From NCBI GenBank assembly GCA_910578085.1, contig CAJTPM010000013.1:1-63393 (forward strand): 63,393 nucleotides of DNA, read 5' to 3'. Under the pieces are notes generated by a model. That model saw only the letters and a list, made by a program, of their open reading frames with translations, was not told where the DNA came from and made no database searches. The DNA comes from an uncultured Lachnospiraceae bacterium (GTDB lineage: Bacteria > Bacillota > Clostridia > Lachnospirales > Lachnospiraceae). Shown here in pieces: positions 42,644 through 52,338 of the stretch (positions are counted from its first letter, which is position 1; every line of letters starts with the position of its first letter). Position numbers and translations under genes: made by a program.

Positions 42644-43998
42644 ATATTCCCTTTCTCCGGATTGACGATCTTATCTAACTTCCCCAACAGAACCGGTTCA
42701 TGGAAGGTGTCCGGATGTCCCGCATCAAAGATCTCGTTAGCCCACATTACAGTCACAAGATTTTCCGTTTGACTTAAGTTTATAATACTATGTGTATAAC
42801 CAGGCAGCATCTGCACTGCCTTCATCTGTTCCCCTGTTACTTCAAACTCGATCACAGGGTACTCCTCCACAGTTTCCGGATCAATACCGATGCGTCTCAT
42901 CCTGATCAGGCCGTGCCCGGAAACAACAATGAATATCTCCCACTTGCTGTTATGCCAGTGTTCGCCTCTTGTAATCCCGGGTTTTGCCACATTCACTGAT
43001 ACCTGCCCACAATTCAAAGTCCTGACCAGTTCCGTGAAGTTTCCCCGACTATCCACATTTGACCGAAAACTGTATGCGATCTTCGACGGTGGCAGATAGG
43101 TCAGATAGGTGCTGTAGAGTTTTTTTGCAAAAGAATTTTCTGGAATCTCAGGAATCCGCAATGTCACAGGCATTTCCTTAAACCTGTAAAGAAGCTCAAC
43201 GATCTCTCCCAGTGTCACATGATAAGTTGTCGGTACATAGCAGTATTTGCCAGCAGGATCTGATACTGCCACCGCACCGCCATATACAGCAGATGTCATC
43301 TCCGTCGCTTCCTGTCTGTGGTAAGTACCATTCTGCAAATTTTTCACTGTTTCCCCGCCTTCCGGGCACAGATAATTTATACGATGTTCCTTTCCCTCCA
43401 GAGCATCTAACATCTCCTCAATCAAGTCATCGATATACAATAACTCCAGCTCCGTAGCAGGATCATTCACTGTATAGTCCAGATCATTTGCCACTGCATG
43501 ACAAAAGGTAGCCACCGCAGAATTATAATTTGGCCTGCACCATTTTCCGAACAGATTGGGAAACCGATAAACCAGTACTTTCACCCCTGTCTCTTCGCCA
43601 TATTGAAAGAATAGTTCCTCACCCGCCAGCTTGCTCTTTCCATACTCTGATCCCACAAACCGTCCTGAAAGGGAAGCCTGGATAGAACTGGCCAGCATAA
43701 CCGGGCAGCGATTACCCTGCATTTTCAGCGTATCTAACAGTTCCGATGCAAAACCATAGTTTCCCTCCATAAATTCCGATGACTCTTTTGGGCGGTTCAC
43801 CCCGGCCAGATTAAACACAAAATCGCACCTTTTGCAGGCGGCCTCCAACTCCTCTTTCGTGCTGCCTGTATCATATCCATAAATTTCTGTAATAGTCAGA
43901 TTTGGCCTTGTCCCATTCTTCCCATCTCGCAATTCCTTTAAATTCCATACAAGATTCCTTCCTACAAAGCCGTTGCTTCCTGTTACCAGTATCCTCAT
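42640..43998 (-). CDS. capF: CapF/FnlB-type reductase with cupin domain
   Basis: 452 residues, longer than the usual ~370 because of an insertion and long linker. The N-terminal SDR domain has VTGSNGFVGRNLVWNL and the YxxxK pair in SEYGKSKLAGEEL. The C-terminal cupin (about 325-445) shows ITRGEHWHNSKWEIFIVVSG with zinc-type His/Glu ligands. In CapF the cupin epimerises C3 and the SDR reduces C4, giving the 6-deoxy-talosamine nucleotide from the CapE product. GGAGGAG precedes ATG 43998. Between capE and capG. Confidence 0.92.
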   Translation of the reverse strand: MRILVTGSNGFVGRNLVWNLKELRDGKNGTRPNLTITEIYGYDTGSTKEELEAACKRCDFVFNLAGVNRPKESSEFMEGNYGFASELLDTLKMQGNRCPVMLASSIQASLSGRFVGSEYGKSKLAGEELFFQYGEETGVKVLVYRFPNLFGKWCRPNYNSAVATFCHAVANDLDYTVNDPATELELLYIDDLIEEMLDALEGKEHRINYLCPEGGETVKNLQNGTYHRQEATEMTSAVYGGAVAVSDPAGKYCYVPTTYHVTLGEIVELLYRFKEMPVTLRIPEIPENSFAKKLYSTYLTYLPPSKIAYSFRSNVDSRGNFTELVRTLNCGQVSVNVAKPGITRGEHWHNSKWEIFIVVSGHGLIRMRRIGIDPETVEEYPVIEFEVTGEQMKAVQMLPGYTHSIINLSQTENLVTVMWANEIFDAGHPDTFHEPVLLGKLDKIVNPEKGNI

Positions 43999-44046
43999 TC
44001 TTATTCTCCTCCGTCTGCCCTGAAGACACTCTTTAAAAATATTTTT

Positions 44047-45090
44047 TCATCCTTGTGCCGTCTTCAGAATCCCCCGCACATAATCCGTGGTCAGGAGCTT
44101 CTCCACCGTCCCTTCCACATCTAACAGATTCGTGTTGTGACTCGTATATGCTTCCTCCGCCTCTGTCTGGTTCTGCCCCTCTACAAAGTACTTGTCATAG
44201 TTTAAGTCCCTGTTGTCCGCAGATACCCGGTAATACCTTCCCATGTCCTCGGAACGCAATCTTTCTTCCCTCGTCATCAACGTCTCATACAGCTTCTCCC
44301 CATGACGAGTGCCGATAATATGCGTGCCACTATCTCCAAACAGCTTCTGCACTGCCTCCGCCAGTACACCGATTGTGGAAGCATCCGCCTTCTGGATAAA
44401 CAGGTCTCCAGGATTCGCATGTTCAAAAGCAAATTTAACAAGATCTACCGCTTCGTCCAGGTTCATCAGAAAACGTGTCATTTCCGGATTGGTGATGGTA
44501 ACCGGCTGGCCGTTTCTTATCTGGTCAATAAAAAGAGGAATCACCGATCCCCTGGAGCACATCACATTTCCATATCTTGTACAGCAGATCACTGTCTTTC
44601 CCCGCTCCGCCGCCACCCTGGCATTTGCTCTGACCACATGTTCCATCATGGCCTTGCTGGTTCCCATGGCGTTGATGGGATAGGCCGCCTTGTCAGTAGA
44701 AAGACACACCACCTTTTTTACGCCTGCCTCAATAGCGGCATGGAGCACATTATTGGTTCCCTCTACATTGGTATAAACTGCCTCCATTGGGAAAAACTCA
44801 CAGGAAGGCACCTGCTTTAATGCCGCCGCATGAAAAATAAAATCTACTCCTGACATGGCATCATGCACAGATTGAGAATTTCTGACATTCCCAATATAAA
44901 ATTTGACTTTCTTTGCCACGTCCGGGTGTCTTGCCTGTATTTCATGGCGCATGTCATCCTGCTTTTTTTCATCTCGGGAGAAGATGCGAATCTCCCCGAT
45001 ATCTGAACATAAAAAATGCTTCAGGACAGTGTGCCCGAAGCTGCCAGTTCCGCCAGTAATTAAAAGAGTCGCATTATTGAAGCTGCTCAT
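44047..45090 (-). CDS. capE: UDP-GlcNAc 4,6-dehydratase/5-epimerase, CapE/FnlA type
   Basis: 347 residues. ITGGTGSFGHTVLKHFL is the NADP loop, STDKAAYPINAMGTSKAMME holds the active site with Met in place of Tyr (MxxxK), as in CapE. SCEFFPMEA and CCTRYGNVMCSRGSVIPLF are further family signatures. It starts UDP-L-FucNAc synthesis from UDP-GlcNAc. AGGAGGATT precedes ATG 45090. A 16-bp hairpin separates it from the upstream acyltransferase, so it may have its own expression level. Confidence 0.93.
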   Translation of the reverse strand: MSSFNNATLLITGGTGSFGHTVLKHFLCSDIGEIRIFSRDEKKQDDMRHEIQARHPDVAKKVKFYIGNVRNSQSVHDAMSGVDFIFHAAALKQVPSCEFFPMEAVYTNVEGTNNVLHAAIEAGVKKVVCLSTDKAAYPINAMGTSKAMMEHVVRANARVAAERGKTVICCTRYGNVMCSRGSVIPLFIDQIRNGQPVTITNPEMTRFLMNLDEAVDLVKFAFEHANPGDLFIQKADASTIGVLAEAVQKLFGDSGTHIIGTRHGEKLYETLMTREERLRSEDMGRYYRVSADNRDLNYDKYFVEGQNQTEAEEAYTSHNTNLLDVEGTVEKLLTTDYVRGILKTAQG

Positions 45091-45138
45091 ACAGAATCCT
45101 CCTGCTAATTATTTTCATACTGCTCCATTTTTACCGAT

Positions 45139-45176
45139 AACAAACAGACAGACTATATCCAGTCTGCCTGTTTGTT
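45139..45176 (-). terminator. Long hairpin before capE, at the GC boundary
   Basis: AACAAACAGACAGACT (45139-45154) and AGTCTGCCTGTTTGTT (45161-45176) form a 16-bp stem with one mismatch and a 6-nt loop. After it on the minus strand comes ATCGG rather than a T run, though the arm itself ends in GTTTGTT. It may act as attenuator between the variable cassette and capEFG, or be a remnant of recombination. Confidence 0.55.
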
Positions 45177-45192
45177 ATTAATCTTTATATCT

Positions 45193-46185
45193 TCAATTTC
45201 CAGCTATATGATTCCTTCTGTCGAAGCAAAAAAATACTTTATCATACACTGTTTGTATTATCCAGGATACAATCAACGTAATCGGCAGTGCGACCAAATA
45301 AGCCTCTGTCAATGAAAATCTCCCTAAAATATTTGACAGAAATTCATAGATTTGGCTATGAAATAAATAAGCACTCATACTTATATAACTCATCCAAATC
45401 AACAACTTACTGAACCAACTGTTTGAAATTTTTTCTATCCCTTTTCCAATCATAATCATAATAAAGATCACTGTTCCACTTCCAAATAATTCTGCAAAAT
45501 AAATTCCGACCTTGCTGACAGCCTTAGTGTAAATCACACATAATAGTACAAAACCTATACTAACGCCTATCAGCCAAATTCGTTGATTCCATTTTTTATC
45601 CTTATCTTTTTTACATTCCGTTAAAAGCAAGCCTGTCACATACGCGGGTAAATATAGCAATAGCCTGTCATCTCCGCCAGCAAAAACAAGCAGTAAAAAT
45701 CCAATATATATAAACACACTAAAAAAAAGTTTACTGAAATAATTATTTCTAACAATAATTATTGGTGTTATTCCCCAAAACAGAAACATCATATCTATGA
45801 ACCATACTGTCCCTGGAGCAGGTGGAAATACGCAGGCTATTCCCAATATGCTCATAATATATTGTCGTAAAGATGTTATATACCATAAGTCTGAATTGAA
45901 TAAATGCCAAATATAGAAGATGGTAACTGATATAAAATATAATGGATAAATTTTCAAAAACCTCCGGAGATAAAATCTCCGGAGATCCCCTGAACTATAA
46001 ATTCTTTTCCCCGCTGACAAGTGCCCTGATAAATAAACAAAAGTAGCCAGAATACCTTTTGTAAATAGTAAAGTAACTTTATTTGAGTACTGAAAGTCGG
46101 ATACCCCCCCTAAATGCCAAAAGCCGACTATCCATAACATGCACAAAGCACGTGTATAATCTATATATTTAATCCTCATATTCAT
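45193..46185 (-). CDS. Acyltransferase family 3 membrane protein
   Basis: 330 residues with about nine to ten membrane helices. RIKYIDYTRALCMLWIVGFW is the family start with the R-D/R-A region, and LRRFLKIYPLYFISV is the R-x10-like cytoplasmic loop. It probably O-acetylates the polysaccharide or its lipid-linked unit at the membrane. The codons are AT-rich like the cassette. No good ribosome binding site before ATG 46185; translation may be coupled to AsnB 13 bp upstream. Confidence 0.88.
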   Translation of the reverse strand: MNMRIKYIDYTRALCMLWIVGFWHLGGVSDFQYSNKVTLLFTKGILATFVYLSGHLSAGKRIYSSGDLRRFYLRRFLKIYPLYFISVTIFYIWHLFNSDLWYITSLRQYIMSILGIACVFPPAPGTVWFIDMMFLFWGITPIIIVRNNYFSKLFFSVFIYIGFLLLVFAGGDDRLLLYLPAYVTGLLLTECKKDKDKKWNQRIWLIGVSIGFVLLCVIYTKAVSKVGIYFAELFGSGTVIFIMIMIGKGIEKISNSWFSKLLIWMSYISMSAYLFHSQIYEFLSNILGRFSLTEAYLVALPITLIVSWIIQTVYDKVFFCFDRRNHIAGN

Positions 46186-46198
46186 TATTACTTACTGT

Positions 46199-48094
46199 TT
46201 ACCTTTTATATTTCTTATCATTCTGCAACCATTGTGCAAGTATTATCACATTCCATAATATTGATTTATAATTTTCTTTTGAATACAGGTGCTTTTTCCA
46301 GATAGCAGTCGCCTGACCGTGATCAAATCCTTCCAATGCTCTCAACTCTTCAGAATATATCATTTCCTCTGCCCATTCTTTTAAAGGCCCCCGTAACCAG
46401 TCATCTAATGGTATGCTAAATCCTTTTTTAGGTCGCTCCAAAAGCTCCCTGGGGATCTCGTCATATAGTAATTCCCTCAAAATTGCCTTTGTTCCTAATT
46501 TGTTATATTTATACTCCATCGGTAAAGAATACGCAAATTCAATAATTCTTTTATCTAAAAAGGGAACCCTGGTCTCCAAACTATGATGCATTGCAGCCCG
46601 GTCAACTTTTACAAGGATATCATTAGGTAAGTACGTGTAAAAGTCTATCAGCTGCATAGCATAGACAACATTCTGATCAAATAAATAATTTATGGAACTT
46701 GCAAAATAATCTGCAGATATGCCCGGCTTCATCAAAGCATCCTCTGCAGTGTCTATTCTGAGCATCTCATAATAAAAATCTATAATATTTGATGCCCGCA
46801 GGGCTCTCGATAATTTATTAATCTTATTATTAAATGTCCGTCTGTTTATTGGTTCAAACAGTCTGCTTTTCAACAATGCACTCAAACTATATTTTATTGA
46901 TTGAGGCAACATGTTAATCCTTTTAAAATATGCTTCAATTATTTTATAATGTTCATACCCGCAGAATAATTCATCTCCCGCATCTCCTGTCAAAACAACC
47001 GAAACACATTCTTTTGCAAGTTTTGCCACTAAATAAGTCGGAATTTGAGAGCTGTCAGCATAAGGTTCATCATATATTTCCGGGATATCAGGAATGACAT
47101 TCATTGCCTCAACATCTGTAACATAAAGTTCCCGGTGTTCAGTGCCAATGCAGGAAGCAATCTCTCTGGCATAAGGTGCTTCATTATATTTCTCTGTTTC
47201 AAATCCGATGGAAAATGTCTTTACCTTTTCTTTCGAAATCTTCTGCATATACGACACTATCAGTGAACTGTCAATTCCTCCCGATAAAAAAGCTCCATAA
47301 GGTACATCTGCAATCATTTGTTCAGAAATTGTGCTGTACAAGAGCTTGGATAACTCTTTCTCAGGTGCTTTTCTTTCCTCAACCTTTTTTATAACATTTT
47401 CTTTGAGTCTCCAATAATTCCTGCAATTTTCAATTTTATAAAAGGGATATTTAATTTTAACAATTCCGGCAGGTTCCACTTTGTATATTTCATTATAGAT
47501 CGAGTATGGCGCTGGAATATAACTATGTCTTAAAAACATGCCTATAGCTTTATTATTTATGCTCAGTCCTATTCCCTTTTCACAGGCTATACTTCGAATT
47601 GCTTTGAGTTCTGATGAAAAAACAAATATATTATTTATGAAACCATAATAAAGCGGTTTTTCACCTGCCCTGTCCCGCATCAGATAAATACTTTTTTCCC
47701 TGCGATCATATAAAGCTATCGCAAACATTCCCCTGATTATATTTAACGTTTCGATAATTCCCAGTTCTGAAAATAGTTCTAATAAAATTTCAGTATCTGT
47801 AGTACTTTTCAATTGATTCTTTACGTCATCCGCCAAAAAAGCCTTTAGTTCCAGATGATTATATATTTCGCCATTAAAAACTATAATATATCGTTTATCC
47901 ATGGACTGCATAGGCTGCCGCCCTGCTTCTGACAAATCTATGATAGACAAACGTCTGTGGCCAAATGCCACCCCATTGTTGCTGTCAACATACTCTGCAC
48001 CATCATCCGGGCCTCGATGTATTATCGAGTTCATCATACATCTGATGTCATAAACTGCCTCACTGCTATTGCAAATCCCACAAATTCCACACAT
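46199..48094 (-). CDS. asnB: AsnB-like glutamine amidotransferase
   Basis: 631 residues. ATG 48094 is right because Cys2 in MCGICGI must be N-terminal after Met removal; GGAAGGGG stands five bases before it. The class II GATase domain (2-~215; IHRGPDDG, FNGEIYNH) is followed by the ATP-pyrophosphatase domain (LSGGIDSSLIVSY). In polysaccharide clusters such proteins often amidate a uronic acid rather than aspartate, as proposed for Francisella O-antigen GalNAcA. The cassette also encodes a GalNAcA-forming epimerase and dehydrogenase, so a GalNAcA amide is plausible. Confidence 0.92.
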   Translation of the reverse strand: MCGICGICNSSEAVYDIRCMMNSIIHRGPDDGAEYVDSNNGVAFGHRRLSIIDLSEAGRQPMQSMDKRYIIVFNGEIYNHLELKAFLADDVKNQLKSTTDTEILLELFSELGIIETLNIIRGMFAIALYDRREKSIYLMRDRAGEKPLYYGFINNIFVFSSELKAIRSIACEKGIGLSINNKAIGMFLRHSYIPAPYSIYNEIYKVEPAGIVKIKYPFYKIENCRNYWRLKENVIKKVEERKAPEKELSKLLYSTISEQMIADVPYGAFLSGGIDSSLIVSYMQKISKEKVKTFSIGFETEKYNEAPYAREIASCIGTEHRELYVTDVEAMNVIPDIPEIYDEPYADSSQIPTYLVAKLAKECVSVVLTGDAGDELFCGYEHYKIIEAYFKRINMLPQSIKYSLSALLKSRLFEPINRRTFNNKINKLSRALRASNIIDFYYEMLRIDTAEDALMKPGISADYFASSINYLFDQNVVYAMQLIDFYTYLPNDILVKVDRAAMHHSLETRVPFLDKRIIEFAYSLPMEYKYNKLGTKAILRELLYDEIPRELLERPKKGFSIPLDDWLRGPLKEWAEEMIYSEELRALEGFDHGQATAIWKKHLYSKENYKSILWNVIILAQWLQNDKKYKR

Positions 48095-48125
48095 TACTAC
48101 CCCTTCCATTCAAAAGGTCACATAT

Positions 48126-49334
48126 TTATCTGTTCTTTATAAAACGATATACTGCAGATAACACATAAAATACCGGTTTTTTAATTACCATTGGAATTTT
48201 TGCAGTTATATCATGAATATCAAAATGCTTTTTTCTATCTAATGGATATTGTTTATTGAGTTCCCCAAACTTCCCCTCAGCCATAAGTCTGCAAACCGTG
48301 TCCCTATTCTCAAAACATGGACTTGGGGCCGAAAGCTGTCTGTTTCTTTCCAGTTCCACTGTCTTATCAATTTCTGTATAAATTAAGTCGTCCTTTATCA
48401 GATCCCATAATTCCTCACCTTTATCTGAATTGATCATGATGCTGGATTTAGGCTCAAACCGGTATATACCCAATACACCGGCAGCTGCAGAATCTCCTAT
48501 TGTAATATCGCCAAGTCTTTCACTCTGTGCATATCCACATTGGTAACAAGCTTTGTTCAATGACATATTTTTAGAAAATATTCGAAAATATAAATCTTCC
48601 ACAGCCTCACATTTAAAAGTTTTTCCATTTTTATATTTGACTTTAATTAAATATCCGCTGGCATCAAAGATGTTTCTATTTCTGAAACGAAATGACTGGA
48701 TTTGCTCCCCTATATCCGCTTCCAGATATTTTATATATTTTTTAAAGGATATTTGACTTGGGACCCCATGGCATACCAGATCTACAGTATAAAGATTATC
48801 CCAATCACGCTTCAAAAACATCTTTAATCCTGCAATCTGACAGGGCGTTCCTGTATAAAGCACATGTCTTCCTTTTTGTAATTCATTTTTAACTGAATTA
48901 TAACTATTTTCAGGATTTGACTGAACATACTTTGAGCCCTGAAAACGTACAAGTTCCTCCGCGTTGTCAGTACCGGCATGAAACACATTGAATTGTTCAT
49001 CCATACAACAGCCATAAACTATGCCTTTATATCTACTCAAAAACCTGTCCGCAATAACAATAAAAGCTCCGCCAGAAGCACTGTTCAAAGCCCGCCTTTT
49101 ATTTTTTGCATATGCAATATAGCATTGATTTATATTATGAAACAATTCGGACCTCATAGACTTAGCCGGGCATACAGACAGACATAGTCCACATTGTGTA
49201 CATCGTTCATTTATTATTGGCTGCAAAAAGCCGAACTCATTATATCCAAATGTTATTGCCTGCACGCCGCATATTTGTTCACAGGCGCGGCATCCTGTGC
49301 ATCTTCCTTCTATTGGGACATTACTTACATTCAC
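48126..49334 (-). CDS. Fe-S protein with FrhB-like (F420 dehydrogenase beta) domain
   Basis: 402 residues. Two 4Fe-4S motifs stand at the N-terminus: C12-x2-C15-x2-C18-x3-C22 and C45-x2-C48-x2-C51-x3-C55. Then comes the FrhB N/C domain pair, with SASGGAFIVIADRFL, LYTGTPCQIAGLKMFL, VDLVCHGVPS and CGYAQSERLGDITIGD. Such proteins occur in many capsule clusters of organisms that do not make F420; the flavin or redox role there is unknown. GTG 49334 has AAGGAGG upstream and begins inside the preceding gene, overlapping it by 14 nt. Its partner is most likely that pyruvyltransferase-family gene. Confidence 0.9.
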   Translation of the reverse strand: MNVSNVPIEGRCTGCRACEQICGVQAITFGYNEFGFLQPIINERCTQCGLCLSVCPAKSMRSELFHNINQCYIAYAKNKRRALNSASGGAFIVIADRFLSRYKGIVYGCCMDEQFNVFHAGTDNAEELVRFQGSKYVQSNPENSYNSVKNELQKGRHVLYTGTPCQIAGLKMFLKRDWDNLYTVDLVCHGVPSQISFKKYIKYLEADIGEQIQSFRFRNRNIFDASGYLIKVKYKNGKTFKCEAVEDLYFRIFSKNMSLNKACYQCGYAQSERLGDITIGDSAAAGVLGIYRFEPKSSIMINSDKGEELWDLIKDDLIYTEIDKTVELERNRQLSAPSPCFENRDTVCRLMAEGKFGELNKQYPLDRKKHFDIHDITAKIPMVIKKPVFYVLSAVYRFIKNR

Positions 49335-50430
49335 TCAACGCCTCCTTCAAATAAATATCAGCCTGCTTTTGCTCTTTCCATATTATCTCTTTACATCCGA
49401 TATATCCTTTTCTCCAGATGGTTTTCCAATCTTTCACTTTAAATTCCTCCACTGTTCTTACCAGTCTCTCTTCCAAATTAACTAATCTAAGTAAACTTTC
49501 CAATCTGGAGTTTCGGGTTTTATGTTCATACAAAACAGATTTTTTTTCAAATATAATAGAAAATGACAATGCATGAAATGAATTTGTAAACACTACTTCT
49601 GCATTGTCAAACAAATACAGATATTCCTGAGGGCCGGCACAGCATATCTGATAATCCGCATGCTTGTATCCCCTCAGACTCGGGCTTATTACAACGCAGG
49701 GCAACCCTGTATATGCTTTTACCAGCGGTAATAGTTCATATTCTATGCTATTTTCAGATAGCGGATAATATAGAATATATTTCGAAGGCAGTTTCTGAGT
49801 AACCGGAACTTCCAGTTCTTTCCACACGTCTCTATCATACAACAAAGTAGGATCTATATTTTGTACCGCTGAAAATCCCATTTCCCACAACTGTGTAACT
49901 GCTGTATCTTCTCTCACACCAATAGCGGTCATATTCTTACAATGTCTTTTTAAAAATGCCACATCTTTCTCTTCTAATTCATCAAGGCCTATACTTGCCG
50001 CATATGCCACCTTGGGGACCAGTCGTTTTTCAAATCCGCAGAAAAAAGTATCATCATACATAATATGTTCCGGATTCCATATTTGGTCACTCCCACAGAC
50101 ATATGCATCCACCTGGGGCGGATTTTGTTTAACTTCTTCCTTTCTGTAATAGCGCGTTGTCATTGGTGGATGGAAACGCTCTTTAAATTCTATAAATTTT
50201 TTTTTCATCTCCGCATTTCTTTTGTATGCAAAAAAACTACGGACAGTACTTTTTAAATCTTCCTGAATACCTATTACTCTGGCATCATAAATACTGTATA
50301 AATATTCTGGTGAATATGCAATTAATTCCGGTTCATGTCCCATCTCAGATAATTTTCTGCAAAGAGCATAAGCCTGCAAGGTCGCCCCTATACTAAATGT
50401 ATCATGTATTGTCAGCACGCCGATTTTCAT
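49321..50430 (-). CDS. Polysaccharide pyruvyl transferase family protein
   Basis: 369 residues, a GT-B-like fold related to CsaB. GVLTIHDTFSIGATLQAYAL opens the N-lobe, YVCGSDQIWNPEHIM and TAIGVREDTAVTQLWEMG are family signatures, and VFTNSFHALSFSIIFEKKSV the C-terminal His segment. Such enzymes add a pyruvate ketal from PEP to a sugar; other members do other transfers. ATG 50430 overlaps the wzx stop as ATGA, and its 3' end overlaps the FrhB-like gene. That suggests linked action in the cell. Confidence 0.9.
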   Translation of the reverse strand: MKIGVLTIHDTFSIGATLQAYALCRKLSEMGHEPELIAYSPEYLYSIYDARVIGIQEDLKSTVRSFFAYKRNAEMKKKFIEFKERFHPPMTTRYYRKEEVKQNPPQVDAYVCGSDQIWNPEHIMYDDTFFCGFEKRLVPKVAYAASIGLDELEEKDVAFLKRHCKNMTAIGVREDTAVTQLWEMGFSAVQNIDPTLLYDRDVWKELEVPVTQKLPSKYILYYPLSENSIEYELLPLVKAYTGLPCVVISPSLRGYKHADYQICCAGPQEYLYLFDNAEVVFTNSFHALSFSIIFEKKSVLYEHKTRNSRLESLLRLVNLEERLVRTVEEFKVKDWKTIWRKGYIGCKEIIWKEQKQADIYLKEALSECK

Positions 50431-51899
50431 TTTTTACCTCTTTTTAATATCGAAAACAAAAGTCTGATCTGTTTTTTATACATAAAGAAAATACCTGCCG
50501 TCACAAATAAAGTGATCATAATTTTATAACATGTGCTTCCAAAGTGAATGTTGTCATCCTTTCCCCGATAGTCAAACACCAATCCTATTCCAGTCACAAT
50601 AATTGTAATCAGCAGGGCAGCCAACATTTTGGGCATTCCAAAATCCACTCTGCAGTTCTTTCGTGAATAGAGCACTGTAATAACTGTCAGGAAAAAAATA
50701 TATATTATTGTAGCAAATGCCGCTCCGTATAAGTCAAAATATTTTATAAGCAAATAGGACGCTGCCAGATTGATCAGGCAACCGCTTATGGAACACACCG
50801 ATATAAAATTGCTGGCCTTTACATTATATAGAATAGCTAATACGTGAGAATAATAAATAAATCTGATAACCAAACCAATAGCAATTACCGGCACTATTCG
50901 CCATGCGCTATTGTATTCATCAGATGCAAGAAAATATAATGCCTCTTTTGAAAAAAAGGAAAGCCCCATACAAAAATAACAATATATTATAAAGACAAAA
51001 ACGGAAAACTTCTTTATATTTATCCTCCCCTGATCTCCGGCACCCATCTGTTCGTTAAACCAGGGGTGAAATGCTAAATTAAGGGAAGTTTGCACAAGAC
51101 TCATCATTCCACCCACCTGTGATGCAATACTAAATACACCAGTAGCTGCGTACGAAAGAAACATATTTATATATACTTTGGAAATGTATTCCGAAATATT
51201 ATTTGATAAATCGTGTGGCACAATCGGCAATGCGTATTTAATTGATTTTTTAGCATAATGCCAGTTTATCTTAAATACAACGTCTCCTGACAAATACAGT
51301 CGTAATAATCCATAGACTGCAAGAATAAAATTTGCAATCATAAGGCCAGCCATATAGCCAATTGCCCCCTGCCTTAATATAACAATAAAAATTATATTCA
51401 ATACAGCATGTGTAAACATATAAACTATGTTACTTGTAGTATACTTCCTTCCCTCCTGTTTTGCCTGTAAAATTGTCTGATATGTGGTAAACAAAGTGGT
51501 AAAAAGAATGATTAAAAAAGTAAAGAAAACCAACGGCCAAAAGTCAATGCCCTGGAAGAGAGAACGCATAAGCCAATCTCTGAAAATAAACAATCCTCCA
51601 ATTACAAAAAAACTGTTTAATACGATCACACAAAGTACAGTATTAACAAATACCGGTTTTTCTTTCTGCTCCGTCTCACCATAAAATCGCATGAGCGACG
51701 CTCGTAAGGAAAGCATTGTAATAATACAAAGTACTGTTGAAAACCCGGTAAGAGTGTTTACCATTCCATATTCACTGTCTGTCAGGAAATAAGTATAAAC
51801 CGGCAGCATTGCAATATTAACAATTTTCCCTAAAATCGTTCCTATAGAATAAAATATGGAATTGCTGATTACTTTCTCAAATGGACTTTTAACTTTCAT
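50427..51899 (-). CDS. wzx: Wzx-type oligosaccharide flippase
   Basis: 490 residues, about fourteen membrane helices of the polysaccharide transport (MOP) superfamily. SPFEKVISNSIFYSIGTILGK and LLPVYTYFLTDSEYGMVN open it. It should flip the undecaprenyl-linked repeat unit. The ATG overlaps the acetyltransferase stop and its own end overlaps the next gene. AT-rich. With the Wzy candidate at 53.6 kb it makes a Wzx/Wzy-dependent pathway likely. Confidence 0.92.
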   Translation of the reverse strand: MKVKSPFEKVISNSIFYSIGTILGKIVNIAMLPVYTYFLTDSEYGMVNTLTGFSTVLCIITMLSLRASLMRFYGETEQKEKPVFVNTVLCVIVLNSFFVIGGLFIFRDWLMRSLFQGIDFWPLVFFTFLIILFTTLFTTYQTILQAKQEGRKYTTSNIVYMFTHAVLNIIFIVILRQGAIGYMAGLMIANFILAVYGLLRLYLSGDVVFKINWHYAKKSIKYALPIVPHDLSNNISEYISKVYINMFLSYAATGVFSIASQVGGMMSLVQTSLNLAFHPWFNEQMGAGDQGRINIKKFSVFVFIIYCYFCMGLSFFSKEALYFLASDEYNSAWRIVPVIAIGLVIRFIYYSHVLAILYNVKASNFISVCSISGCLINLAASYLLIKYFDLYGAAFATIIYIFFLTVITVLYSRKNCRVDFGMPKMLAALLITIIVTGIGLVFDYRGKDDNIHFGSTCYKIMITLFVTAGIFFMYKKQIRLLFSILKRGKK

Positions 51900-52330
51900 T
51901 CACTGTTTCTCCTGGGAATTATTATTGCAGGTACTCCAACTGCTGTAGATTCCGGCGGTACATTCTGCAAAACAACAGCATTGGCTCCAATTTTTGCACC
52001 ATCTCCAATAATTACCCCCCCGAGAATTACTGCTCCAACACCAATTAAGACATTTTTTCCTATAACCGGCATCTCAGGTGAACCCCTTCTCCCTCCTATC
52101 GTAACGTTATGCAGTATTTTAGCGTTTTCTCCAATTATCACATCAGAACCAATCACACATCCAAGCAAATTATGCGGAGTCTTTACAGATGGAGAAATGT
52201 CTGCAGAAGGATCTATTTCACAGGAAAAAATAATTCTGTTTAAACGCCAGATAAATTTTGCGATCCCTTTTCCCCATCGTCTATCATACATTTTTCTGGA
52301 TATAATATATAATCTTATCGGTATGCTCAT
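51896..52330 (-). CDS. Hexapeptide-repeat acetyltransferase (CysE-like)
   Basis: 144 residues, short. The left-handed beta-helix begins near residue 45 with IDPSADISPSVKTPHN, then GCVIGSDVIIGENAKILHNV, GKNVLIGVGAVILGGVIIGD and GAKIGANAVVLQNVPPESTA. It resembles the C-terminal half of serine acetyltransferase, but many cluster members acetylate sugars. The site lies before ATG 52330, 8 bp after the GT4 stop. O- or N-acetylation of a sugar precursor is likely. Confidence 0.88.
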   Translation of the reverse strand: MSIPIRLYIISRKMYDRRWGKGIAKFIWRLNRIIFSCEIDPSADISPSVKTPHNLLGCVIGSDVIIGENAKILHNVTIGGRRGSPEMPVIGKNVLIGVGAVILGGVIIGDGAKIGANAVVLQNVPPESTAVGVPAIIIPRRNSE

Positions 52331-52338
52331 TTTCCCGG

